A stretch of DNA of 64,000 nt from Cyprinodon diabolis (Eukaryota; Chordata; Actinopteri; Cyprinodontiformes; Cyprinodontidae): positions 9,232,001-9,296,000 of the forward strand of contig CM060076.1 of assembly GCA_030533445.1 (NCBI GenBank), read 5' to 3'. Both the position numbers and the translations under genes were made by a program. Within the stretch, counting starts at the first letter, position 1, and every line of letters starts with the position of its first letter. Below, in pieces: positions 11,942 to 21,939 of the stretch. The notes under the pieces are model-generated. The model saw nothing but the letters and a program-made list of their open reading frames with translations. It made no database searches and was not told the DNA's origin.

Positions 11942-12640
11942 ATCCGTCCATCCGTCCGTCCGTCCGTCCGTCCGTCCGTCCGTCCGTCCGTCCGTCCGTC
12001 CATCCATCCATCCATCCATCCATCTTTTCCCGCTTTATCCAGGGCCGGGTCGCAGAGGCAGCAGTCTAAGCAGGGATGCCCAGACTTCCCGGTCAACATA
12101 CACCACCTCCAGGTGCTCTGGGGGACCCCAATGCGACACCAGGCCAGCTCAGAGACATAGTCCCTACAGTGTGTCCTAGGCCTTCTACGAGGCCTCTTCC
12201 CAATAGAACATGCCTGAAGGCGACCACGGGGCATCCAGAACAGATGCCAGAGCCATCTCAGCTGGCTCCTTTCAACGTGGAGGACCAACGACTCTACTTC
12301 AAGGTCCTCCCGGTTAAATGAGCTCCTCACCCTTTCTATAAGGGTGCGCCCAGCCACCCTGTGAAGGACGCTCATTTCGGCTGCCTGTAATCACGGCTCA
12401 TTACCCAGATCTTATGACCAAAGGAGAGGGTAGGAACATAGATCGATCAGTAAATTGAGAGCCTTGCCCCCCTTGACTCAGCAGCCGCTTCACCACAACA
12501 GTCCGATACAGCGACCGCATTACCGCTGATTCCACACCGATCTGTCTATCGATCTCATGCTCCATCCATCCCTCACTTGTCAACAAGTCCCCGAGATACT
12601 TCAACTCCTTCACTTGAGACAAGGAATCCTCTCTAAATTT
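11942..12640 (-). mobile_element. Rex3-like (RTE-clade) LINE 3' end with GATG/GACG tail
   Basis: On the minus strand, broken frames in order show an ELKYLGDLLTSEG segment (about 12615-12570), a VMRSLYRTVVVKR segment, RVAGRTLIERVRSS (about 12355-12310), QLRWLWHLFWMP and RRRPRTHCRDYVSELAW (about 12190-12140). These are the conserved region downstream of the reverse transcriptase core in Rex3-like elements. It ends in about 80 bp of tandem GGAT/GGAC units (11942-12023). Rex3 is known for GATG-type tetranucleotide tails. The copy is 5'-truncated and frameshifted, so it is dead. Confidence 0.75.
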
Positions 12641-12954
12641 AATTTTCGGTGAAGAAAATGCTGATCATTCTTTATTAAGATCCTCATCAAACGGCATGCA
12701 ATAACAGTGTATCTAAAGACCTAGTAAATGACTGAAACAAAGCGGCAGGTGTTTCACCATGGATCCCGAAGGGAAAAAAGGGAGACACCTGATGAGAACA
12801 GAGGATTCAAAGAAGAATGGAGCAAATCATTTGCATTTGCTGCTAAATATGCAGCCGACCACCAAGTTGGGAGTGAGGGAAAAGTGTGACTGCAAAACTT
12901 TTAGATAAAGTAGAGGAGAGCAAAGATAAAATCTGAAAAAGGACTTTATGGTGG

Positions 12955-13170
12955 AGTGGCGGCCTAGTGGTTAGGGTAAAGAGCTTGGAATCCTGAAGTA
13001 CTGAGTTCAAGCCCCACTCCCCAAGACTGCCACTCTAGGTCTCTAAGCAAGACCCTTAACCCCACACTGCTCCCCAGTACACCACAATGGCAGCCCACTG
13101 ATGCCCAAGGGGATGGGGTAAATGCAGAGGTAAATTTCTCAAATGTGAGATCAATAAAGTAAAAACAGAA
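12955..13170 (+). mobile_element. tRNA-derived SINE
   Basis: The 5' part holds a Pol III A-box-like GGCCTAGTGGTTAGGG and a B-box-like GAGTTCAAGCCCC about 40 bp apart, as in a tRNA-related SINE head. A conserved body follows, then an ATCAATAAAGTAAA-like 3' end. No ORF. The head and body resemble fish V-SINE/AFC-type SINEs, but exact family assignment needs a repeat library. Confidence 0.65.
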
Positions 13171-13624
13171 AAAAGAAAAGTGGATTGCATCTCCAAACCC
13201 CACTACTGCTGCTAGTTTTGTTGTAAGCATGGAAAACCATTCAAAGATCGAACAGGTAGTGCTCTTATGCAGGTATGTGAATTGCAGAGCACTGTTCTGA
13301 TGGATGTCAGTTCCTGCTTGGTTCCTCATGACTCAATCAACTCTTCTCAACACAAACACATCCATTATGGAAAGAGTCCTTTATTGTGTTGCTATGATTT
13401 CATTAATGCAACAAAACCTAAACCACTCTGTGAATAGGCGCGCAGTGAATTCCATGCATTGAGAGCCTTTACTGCTCCTTCCTCACCTCATGCTACTCAT
13501 GTGACATTTGATTCAGGATAAATATTTTATTATGAAGACTTATTATATATTTAAGCCCACGTAGTCCTTTTTTATAGTGGGCTAATAAACTTAGATCCCA
13601 TATTGTCACACAAGGCTTATATAA
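13171..13624. other. Non-coding stretch
   Basis: AT-rich unique DNA following the SINE. No gene, inverted repeat or recognisable element. Confidence 0.5.
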
Positions 13625-13890
13625 CAGTTTTATTTATTTTTTATTTTTTATTTAATCTTTATTTTACCAGGAAGTCCCTTGAGATAAAATCTCTTTTTCA
13701 TGGGAGACCTGGCCAAGGGGCAGCAGTACAATAAGACATATAAAAACACATAAAAACAACATAATAAAATCAATCATAAACTAGACTTTAGAATAACAGT
13801 TACAATTCTCTGTGCAAGCGGTTTTCAATAGTGATTTAAAATGCTGTAGCGGAATAAGAGTCGGTAATTGCAGGCAGTTTTGAATATTGT
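13625..13890. repeat. Unassigned interspersed repeat, left part
   Basis: Contains ACCAGGAAGTCCCTTGAGAT and TCATGGGAGACCTGGCCAAG, phrases that recur widely in fish repeats. It is interrupted at 13891 by a hAT element and resumes after 15170. The family cannot be named from sequence alone. Confidence 0.4.
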
Positions 13891-13898
13891 GCCACGAC

Positions 13899-15161
13899 CA
13901 GTGTTGGGCACGTTACTTTGAAAAAGTAATTAGTTATAGTTACTAGTTACTTCTCCCAAAAAGTAACTGAGTTACTAACTGAGTTACTCCACAATAAAAG
14001 TAACTAGTTACTAGTAAAAGTAACTATTGCGTTACTTTTGCGTTTCTCGCCCCCGTAACCCTCACCACCCAGCCCCCACCTTCTCGCCGTGTGATTCCAA
14101 AGCCAGCTGAATAGAGCGGACGACAAAGACAAGAACCTGCAGAGAGTTTTGCATTTCTTGTAACTCAACGTAAATGACATCAGGGGGGAACGCGATGTAA
14201 AGTTTTCTAACAGGGCATTCAGATCTGGTGAGTATATGAAATTAATAACTGGGGATGTCTAATTCTGAAATCCTGTGTGTTTGGGTTGTTATAGATACTG
14301 CAACATCTATCTATCTAGATGTATACTCTGTGTGTGACATAAAATATGGATCTCCATCCCTGCCACAAAGGCCATCAAAAAATGTTTAAAATAAAAAAAT
14401 ACAGTAGGTTGAAAAGTCAGAGTATCCATCCATCCATCCATCCATCCAGATTTCTCCCTTTCATTTGATCGTTCACGCTCTCCATATTTCTCCTGTGGCG
14501 CGAGCACAGGGCAACTGTTGCGCGCCTTTAGCGAGCATGCGCGTTTCCTGTCGCTTGCGCGGTGACTCTTGCCGCCTGCGCTGTGCGGAGATGCAGAGGG
14601 AACCGTTATGTGGTGGGGAAACGCAGCTCGACGTAACACCGGTATTTCCATGTGGAAAACGCTGTTTTGCTGCTGGAGTCATCCTCACTCTCCATCTCTC
14701 TGTGTGTGCTGTACGTTAACACCCGCCAGCGGAAACACCCACCTACCAACTGACAGACGGAATCTCACTATACATCAGCCATTCTCATCCTCCCCTCTCT
14801 CATGACAAGGCGCGCACCTCTGGATGACCTAAAAAATAATCTTTAATATCTCTTAAACAGAAGTAGCACAAACAATATTTTTTTCTGCACAAATATGCAC
14901 TAACATTGCACTAACCATTCAGTCTATTTGCAGAGTTTTTTGACGTGGGTGGGGTGTCAGCTTCACGCAGCTGGCACGAGTCCTATTATGAAAAAAGGTT
15001 CATTGTGCGACCTGAGTAACGCGCAGTAACGGGGTGTCTGCAATGGTAACTGCGTTATAGTTACAGTCAAAGTAATTAGTTAGATTACTCGTTACTAAAA
15101 CAAGGTAACGCCGTTAGTAACGCCGTTACTTTCAACGCCGACGCCGTTAGTCCCATCACTG
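13899..15161. mobile_element. Non-autonomous hAT DNA transposon
   Basis: The termini are inverted: the left starts CAGTGTTGGGC and the right, on the minus strand, starts CAGTGATGGGAC. Both are followed by dense GTTACT/GTAACT subterminal repeats. An 8-bp TSD flanks it: GCCACGAC at 13891-13898 and GCCACAAC at 15162-15169, one mismatch. An 8-bp TSD with CAGNG ends is diagnostic of hAT. The interior carries a (CATC)n tract near 14428-14450 and GC-rich DNA with no transposase motif. Confidence 0.8.
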
Positions 15162-15169
15162 GCCACAAC

Positions 15170-15440
15170 CATGGTGCTGCATAGGAAAATTATGTTTTGC
15201 CAAGGTTTGTGTTGATCCTGGGGATAGTGAAAAGAACACGACTTGAAGAGCGTGAGTTGTAACCACTGTTAGCTACAGACATGAGGTGACACAGGTATTG
15301 AGGGAGTTTACCCAGGATGGCCTTGTAAATAAAAGTAAGCCAATGATGTTGTCTTCTGAGGCTTAAAAGACAACATTACATTTTTGCAGCTCCAGACAGA
15401 TTTGTTTTTTGCTGTTTTGGTCCATTATGACTTTTGGGTT
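15170..15440. repeat. Unassigned interspersed repeat, right part
   Basis: Continuation of the repeat interrupted by the hAT element. It includes GATGGCCTTGTAAATAAAAGT. No coding sequence is evident. Confidence 0.35.
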
Positions 15441-15639
15441 GCAGACCCCTGCTTTACATGAATTAAACAATAAAATAGAAGGAAATATAAAAGCAGAATA
15501 AAAACAAGTAAATATAAAAACATGATAAAGAAGGTAATAACAAAAAAAGCTGGACCAAAGACTTTGACTAATGGTACCTCATTTAACAGTTCAGCTTAAA
15601 CAGTCAACGGCATTCTAAAGAAATTAGTTTTAAGCTTTG

Positions 15640-16180
15640 ACCAGCCGGATGGCTAACTACAGCATGCAGCGAACGCCGCAAAGAGAGTTCTGATTGTCGA
15701 AGCCTGAAGGCTGCCCAGCTGGCTGACGAGCAGACCCAGATAGGCAAAGGAAGGCTGGAGTATCCAAAAGATGAAGGCTAAGCTGTTGTCAAAGATGTTA
15801 ACAAAAATCCAGACCAGAAGATCAGAGATTCGAAGAGGTGCCAAGGGGAAATCCAAGCCAAAGTCAGGAGACAGATCCAGGCTCAGTACACAAGCAGAAA
15901 ACAACAGGAGTCCAAAGACAGATCAGGTAAACAAATCTAAAACAGGAACAGGCAAGCTCAAAAGTCCAATGTCAGAACTGGTCAAGATCAGGCAATCAGA
16001 ACAACAACAGGTACGCTAAAGACTCTCAGAACCGAAGGCTCGAATAATCTGGCAATGATGACTGAGAGAAAGCAGCTTAAATAGAAGCAGATGGATAAGA
16101 TGAACAGTGATGAGAAACTCAGTGGAGCTAGGCAGGTGAATGGAATGAGTAATTCTGACAGCCAAGATCATAAAATAAAG
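15640..16180 (-). mobile_element. Truncated LTR, minus strand, same family as 52391-53173
   Basis: On the minus strand it has a CTTCTATTTAAGCTGCTTTC promoter-like TATA region, then TTGCCAGATTATTCGAGCC. The equivalent sequence at 52391-53173 reads TGCCAGATTATTTGAGC. The order of the following pyrimidine-rich segments also matches. It ends abruptly near 15640 without the expected polyadenylation region, so it is a partial copy. The frames at 15653-16019 are chance. Confidence 0.5.
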
Positions 16181-16700
16181 TTAAATACCTGAGTACGTAT
16201 TTCTAGATCTTGTTTGGACAATAGTCCTTTAGACCTGGAAATGTTATTCAGGTGATAAAATACTAATTTTTCACCTGCCTATATGTGTCCCTGAATTTTC
16301 AGCTCTGTGTCCATCATGACACCAAGATTTTGTCCATAGTCGTTGGTTACTAGCGGTAGTAGAATTTTTCTTGTCCCCGATTTAAAATTCCCACAGACAT
16401 GTAAAAGACCATGTCCCCACATATGTAATAATCCTTGCATTAGCTGCAGGCTTGGTTTGGGGAAAAAGGGGTAAGGGCAAGCTGTGTGGCGCCCAGCTCG
16501 GTTTGCAGAAAACGTGAAGAGAGGCAGGCTGCGTGGTTTTTCGGTTATATGTAGCGCAGTGGTGGTTAGAGCTTCAAAGGACAAGCAGGCTGCACAATCC
16601 TTTTAGTGGTGGCAGCTTCGATTTAGGACACAAAACGGAAACCGTTCCCAGATAGATGTCAGCCAATACAACCAGGTTTTGTGACTCAGTTGACCTAGTG

Positions 16701-16913
16701 CAGGGATGTAAAACTGGTTCCAGAAAGGGCCGTGTGGCTGCAGGTTTTCTTTCCAACCAAGCAATAGCACACCAGACTGCAGTCATCTCATCAAGGGAGT
16801 CCAATCTGAACATGATGACTTGATGATATGAATGGAGTCTGGTGTGCTATTGTTTGGTTGGAAAGAAAACCTGCAGCCACACTGCCCTTTCTGGAACCAG
16901 TTTGACACCCATG
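16701..16913. mobile_element. hAT foldback MITE with perfect 8-bp TSD
   Basis: A near-palindrome. The outer arms pair about 65 bp each (inner motif TTTTCTTTCCAACCAAGCAA against TTGTTTGGTTGGAAAGAAAA) around a centre of about 60 bp. The ends are CAGGGATGT and, on the minus strand, CATGGGTGT. ACCTAGTG is duplicated exactly at 16693-16700 and 16914-16921. The 8-bp TSD and CA(G/T)GG ends place it in hAT. It encodes nothing. Confidence 0.85.
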
Positions 16914-17459
16914 ACCTAGTGTTTCAAAACAGGTTTGACCTAGAGGCATTCAGGAAATTATAGAGATGATCTTAAGCTAGCATGAGGATGGAATGATGAG
17001 GAAGTGGTCTTATAGCATTGCCAGCAAAGGTGCAGTGTCACTAGATTAAGCACATGTTTTCCAAACACATGGGGCTCACCTGAGGTAAATATTTTTCCAT
17101 TTGGTGCAGCATTTAGCTTCTATAGAGACCATAATGGTGAACTCTGTTAGTTTTTGTTAGCTGTGTTGTGATGTCAGAGCTGCAAGGCATGCTGGGAGCT
17201 GTACATACAGGTTGTTTGGGGACCCTGGCACAAAATCAATCATGCTCCCTACTGAGGTCCAGCAAATATCTGGTGCATTCACATAGCAGCAGTATGCTAA
17301 CATTAGATTACACATATATGAACTCTGTTTATTATCTAGTACACTTCTAAAGCATGTGTTTAGTTTTATTCAGTAGTATGTGCATTAAAAGAAATGTATG
17401 TAAATGTTGGAAAAATCTGTTTTCAATATTTTGTGTTGAAAAAAAGTAGTATTTTCTTC

Positions 17460-17830
17460 CACCCATCCATTTTCCATCACTCCTATCCTAAGTGGGGTTG
17501 CAATGGTTGCAGGTGCCTATTTCCAGCTGTCTATCCCTAGCTGTTTATTTACGGGTGAGAGGCAGGGTACACCTTGGACAGGTTGCCAGTCCATTGCAGG
17601 GCAAAACAGAAACAAACAGCCATTCACGCACACACTCACCCCTATGGAGAATTTAGACTCAATTAACAAAAACAATCATAATTTTGGACTGTGGGAGGAA
17701 GCCAGAGTACCCAAAGAGAACCCACGCATCTTCAGGGAGAACATGCAGAAAGACATCAGACTGGGAATTGAACCCAGAATCCTCTTGTTGCAAGGCAGCA
17801 GTGCTACCCACTGTTTCACTGAGCAGCCCT
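17460..17830 (-). mobile_element. tRNA-derived SINE, minus strand
   Basis: On the minus strand it starts with a tRNA-like head: an ACAGTGGGTAGCACTGCTGC segment (A-box region) and GGGTTCAATTCCC (B box). A long conserved body follows, with CTCCCTGAAGATGCGTGGG and TCTTTGGGTACTCTGGCTTC segments. It ends in GGATGGGTGG, a tetranucleotide-like tail. A second copy is at 26380-26765. The plus-strand frame at 17503-17895 is an artefact of it. Confidence 0.65.
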
Positions 17831-18178
17831 TATTATTTCCATTCTACTTTATAATTCACAAAATGTGTTGCTCAGTTCTAAGTCCCACAAAATAAATTAG
17901 TTTGGGGCTGTGTGGTAAAAAAAAAAATCAATACCTTGGCAAGGCCCTGAATTTATGAATTATTATATTTACTGTCATAGTTGATAAAGCTTTTCTGTTG
18001 GATTGCTGATTTTACCCAGCCTATAATATACAGACACTTGCCAGAATAACTTATCAAACCTTTGTTAAATGTTTTGCACTGTATTAAGTAACAAGGGCAT
18101 ATTTGTTTTTTTTTATTAGATAATTACCGCTTCACTAAATTTTCTTAAAAGTTCAATATTAGGCCCTCATCTAAGGTA
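17831..18178. other. Non-coding stretch
   Basis: AT-rich DNA between a SINE and a solo LTR. Nothing recognisable. Confidence 0.5.
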
Positions 18179-18183
18179 GCTTG

Positions 18184-18889
18184 TGTCACAGTGGGGGTGG
18201 AGTTTGACAGGATCCAAATGCAGACTGAAGCTGAAGGAGTTTTCTTGAAGTTTAATAGACCAAAAGTTCAACAGAAGCAAAAATCCAAACATAAATCCAC
18301 AAAAAAAAAAAAAAAAAAAAAAAACTGAAGGCCAGGAATACTCAAAACAAGGGGGCAAAGACATTTTGACACACCAGCAAAGAATGACTAAACAGCAGGA
18401 GAATACATGAGAGAGAGAAACAAAGACCAGGCTAATTAGCAGATTGGGAGCAGGTGTAAACAGAGGCAAGAAGGGAGCTAGGGAAAACGAGACTGACCCC
18501 GAAATCCCACATACTCCGTCAGCGCCCCGCTCCGCTGCGCTCCAGACCGCCTGCACAAAGCAAAGCCTACAGCCGCCGCTGTGGCTCCAGACCGCTCCGC
18601 TCTGAGTTTCTTGGAGATCGTAGAGAGCATGCGGGAGATGAACCAGGGTTTCCGTGAATCATTAAAAATAATCATTCATTTCTTTTTTAAATCAAGGCCT
18701 TAATTTGTACTAAAATTATTTAAATATGTTTATCGAAGTATTTATAATTCTTTAATAAAAACTGCTTATAAAAACAATTTCGTCAGATATATTATATCGC
18801 TATTAATTTGCGTGGAACTGATCATAAAGCCGTATGTTCGGAAAGGAAGCTCGAGGCGGAGAAAAAGCTAGAGAATATATATATATACG

Positions 18890-18922
<33 letters not shown>

Positions 18923-19877
18923 TTACATACATACAGGAGTCATGGAACTGTGCTTACAGCTCCTTCATATTTCATGTACACTAATAACTTGTGTACATGG
19001 TTCTTGTTGATGGCATTAAATCATTTCTAATAGCATTAAAATAGCATTAAATTAGAGTCACTCATTCCTGTATGAACCCTGTGAGCGCTTAATTTAATAT
19101 GACATATTAAAAAAATCCCACCATCATCCAGCATATGTTCAGTTTCTGCCCAAATATATATAGATGTTTGTAGATTTTTGTAACGGGGATAAGGATAATT
19201 CAAAACTGCTTTTTTGAATGAACTTGTTCTCTTCTCCCAAACTCAGCATCTCTTTTCATTCCTGTAATAAGAAGTTTCTTTTGAATGGATTTGATTAAAG
19301 TTTAAGTCCCTCGGTATAAAATAAATATTTTGATAGAGATGAGAAATCTGCTTCCTCGTTGGTGAATAACCAATAGTTTGGATCCAATCATTTAAATAAA
19401 CGGTGTTAGTTTTTTTTTAATATATAAGAATTGTGCTATAATTTCTAGTCACCGATCTGTTGCTGCTATATTTTAATTTGACGAACCGGAATTTGTCGAT
19501 GTTCTTTTTCCTGTTTGGTGCGATTGCAATTGCGGATCTAGACCTGGCCGGACCGGAGCGGAGCAAAAAATAGCTCGGCTCCGTAATTTGTCGGTGACGG
19601 ACGGAGAAGACGTACGTGGACGGAGACGTGCGAAGGAGTAGCGGTGGATGTGGAACAGCTCTCATTGATTTCCATGAAAGACAAGCGCTCCGCACGACGT
19701 ACGTCAGCGGGGCGGAGCGGAGCGCTGAAGGAGTATGTGGAATCTGGGGGTGACACAAGAGGGCAAACAAGAAATATCTAAGAGCTCAAATACAATCAAA
19801 AATACCTAGAACACAAGAATCGAAATAAGACCAATGAAAACTCAAAATAAAACTTGAACAAAACAAAAACCATGACA
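18184..19877 (-). mobile_element. Solo LTR (minus strand) split by a nested DNA transposon
   Basis: Ends TGTCACAGTGG and CATGACA, and a perfect 5-bp TSD: GCTTG at 18179-18183 and 19878-19882. A second copy at 36573-37039 and a decayed third at 45655-46036 align to it, sharing GGATCCAAATGCAGAC-like and AGCAGATTGGGAGCAGGTGT segments. Without the nested element it is about 440 bp. A poly-A run of 24 lies at about 18300-18323. No internal retroelement sequence remains, so it arose by LTR-LTR recombination. Confidence 0.8.
18498..19750. mobile_element. Non-autonomous DNA transposon with 4-bp TSD, superfamily unassigned
   Basis: The ends form inverted repeats: the left has CCACATACTCCGTCAGCGC and the right, on the minus strand, CCACATACTCCTTCAGCGC, both preceded by C-rich termini. 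Further inward, CGCTCCGC-rich segments are shared. TGAC occurs on both sides (18494-18497 and 19751-19754). The paralogous LTR at about 36868 reads GAGACTGACACAAGAGGG uninterrupted, which proves the insertion point. Only short frames are present and none resembles a transposase. Four-base TSDs occur in Sola and some other superfamilies, but the ends do not let me choose. Confidence 0.7.
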
Positions 19878-19882
19878 GCTTG

Positions 19883-21150
19883 TTAGATATTATTTTTGAT
19901 ATATTTTTTTTTTAATTATTTAGATTTCTCTGTTAAGCAAACACTATAATTTGGAATTAAAGTAAATATCTAAACATTTTAGATTTTTAGATATTTAAAT
20001 GCTTGGTGAAAACTATCCACAAAAGACACTGTTGCTCTTAAAGGGTTTTAAATGCCTGATATTATACGATAACTTATTCTTGATGTTCTTGCTTTCTCAT
20101 TTAAAGTTCCCAGTGAGTACTCTGCCAGAGAGGTAAATAACAAGGGTGATTAAGGGAATGAAGCGCAAGCCCTTGTTATTTTTGCGTCTTTCTAATCAAC
20201 ATTAGTTCAGAGTCATTATTCCTTGGAAGCAATTGTCTGTGTTGTCACGCATTTATGGCATCACTCATTACTCTCTGCTACTAAGGAAGGAGTGGAAGGG
20301 AGGGGGGGGGACCAAGGAGACAAATTAAATTATTATGAAGCAAACTAAAAAAAAACATATTAATTAGATTATTTTATAGATATAAAGAAAAAAAAACACC
20401 CCCGCTGTAGTCTTCTTTATATATATTTACATTTTCTACTGAAAAATAAGCATAATGACAGAAATTCAACAGCAATGCAAATGATGTTGCACTCTCTATT
20501 ACCTCTACTGCTGTAGAAAGTTGTAATTCAATTCAAGTTTTATAAACCAAACCACTAATTGATAATTATAATTTGAGGTTACAGAGTGTTATATGAGACA
20601 GTCAGCATTATAGACTTGAGACACAAATAAACTGCAGGAACAAAGGCAAACAACATTGGTGTTCCACTGGAAACTGAAAAACAAATGGAAGGCGGTCGTC
20701 ATTTAGTACAATTTAGGTTTAACATTGTAAATGCTTTTGAAGAGCTAGAAAAACTTTCGGAGTTAAGAAGATTAACATTCAGGTTTTGCTATATATTCAT
20801 CAGGAAAAAAAAAAAAAAACTAACACCAGCTCAATTTCAACAAGAGAGGACACAAACAATTAGATGAAGACATGGCAGTTGATTTAATTCGCTATGGTGT
20901 GCTAAATCAGCAATCAAAGATGCTGCCATGAAACCTATGTGGCTCTGGAACAGGAGACAGGTGAGGGAGAGTTGGTTCAAAGGAAACATGCAGGTTACAT
21001 AAATCTAGCCTTTATAAAAGAACAAAGTATTTATTGAAAGAAACCCATAAAAAGTTCAGTAAACACTTGGAACAAGGTAACACAAAAAAAAAACACAAAA
21101 AACTGTAATACTTCATATACCTCTTTGTGTGGAATTAAACTAACAACAGA
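19883..21150. other. Non-coding stretch
   Basis: AT-rich DNA with a possible regulatory block (listed separately), a G-rich run near 20295-20310 and A-rich runs. No gene supported. Confidence 0.5.
20105..20295. promoter_or_regulatory. Possible conserved non-coding element
   Basis: High-complexity block with a near-palindromic AACAAGGGTGATTAAGGG ... AAGCCCTTGTTATT pair (SOX-type ACAAGG/CCTTGTT cores about 40 bp apart), a TTTCTAATCAACATTAG segment and a TTTATGGCATCA segment. It has no open frame. Motif content only. Confidence 0.3.
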
Positions 21151-21155
21151 CCCTG

Positions 21156-21934
21156 TGTTGGGATCTGCAGGTCTGTCCACTTTCTCCACCAGAGGGCGTA
21201 CGAGATCTCCTGGAGCCGGAGCTGACTGCACCACCTGTCTCTCATCTGCTCATCAGGAGATCCGTATTTAAGGAGGCGGAGGGCTTCACTCCAGTGCCAG
21301 AGTGTTTGCCAGTAACGGTTAGCAAGCCTGAGCCAACCAGCCTGCCTGTAACTCTGACTCCTTGAGAACCAAACCTGATCTGTTTTCTCCTCTCTGCTTC
21401 CTAGATAGAATCTGCCTGAAACCTGAAACCCTGGAGAGTTTCTCTGCCGGTGATCTGCCTGTCTGTTCTCAGAAGAATTCTGGAGATCAGTTCCTGTCAA
21501 AGATCTGCCTGCCCGCTCTCAGAAGATTACTGGAAGGAAAGTCTAATCAGTGATCTCCCTGCACTATATAAGCTCTGCCTCTGCCTTAGCCCTTAGCCTG
21601 CCAACAGCCTCTGGACCCTCAAGGTTCCCCCCCTCAGCAGCTCTGCTCCACTCCAGAACAGGTACAGCCCTGCACACTTTCTAATCCTGCAAAATGCCTG
21701 GACCCCTACTACCTCCTCTGTCCTCCTCTGCAGTGAACCCACTCGTGACCAATCCAGCCCCTTCCTGGATCTGATAAATCTGTGTACCTTTTCAGAATCT
21801 TCTCGTGACCAGACGAGTTCCCCACTTGAACCTGATCAAATACTTATACATTCTTCGTTAAATAAACCTTTGAACTTTTCTTCTGCCTCCGAGTGTTCTG
21901 CATGTGGGTTAGACACGTTAAACCAAACATGACA
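21156..21934 (+). mobile_element. Solo LTR, Ty3/gypsy, plus strand
   Basis: Bounded by TGTTGGGATCTG and CAAACATGACA and flanked by a perfect 5-bp TSD, CCCTG (21151-21155 and 21935-21939). It contains a GTATTTAAGG TATA box near 21265, an AATAAA signal near 21861 and a GTGTTCTGCATGTGGG stretch near the end. The same order (TATTTAAG, AATAAA, GTGTTCTGCAT, CATGACA) is seen in the intact chromovirus LTRs at 54230 and 59307. It belongs to a related but distinct family. Confidence 0.85.
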
Positions 21935-21939
21935 CCCTG

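Noticed and set aside
11942..12023. Independent tetranucleotide minisatellite
   Set aside because: It abuts the last codons of a Rex3-like LINE and has the tail composition expected for it, so it is the element's 3' tail.
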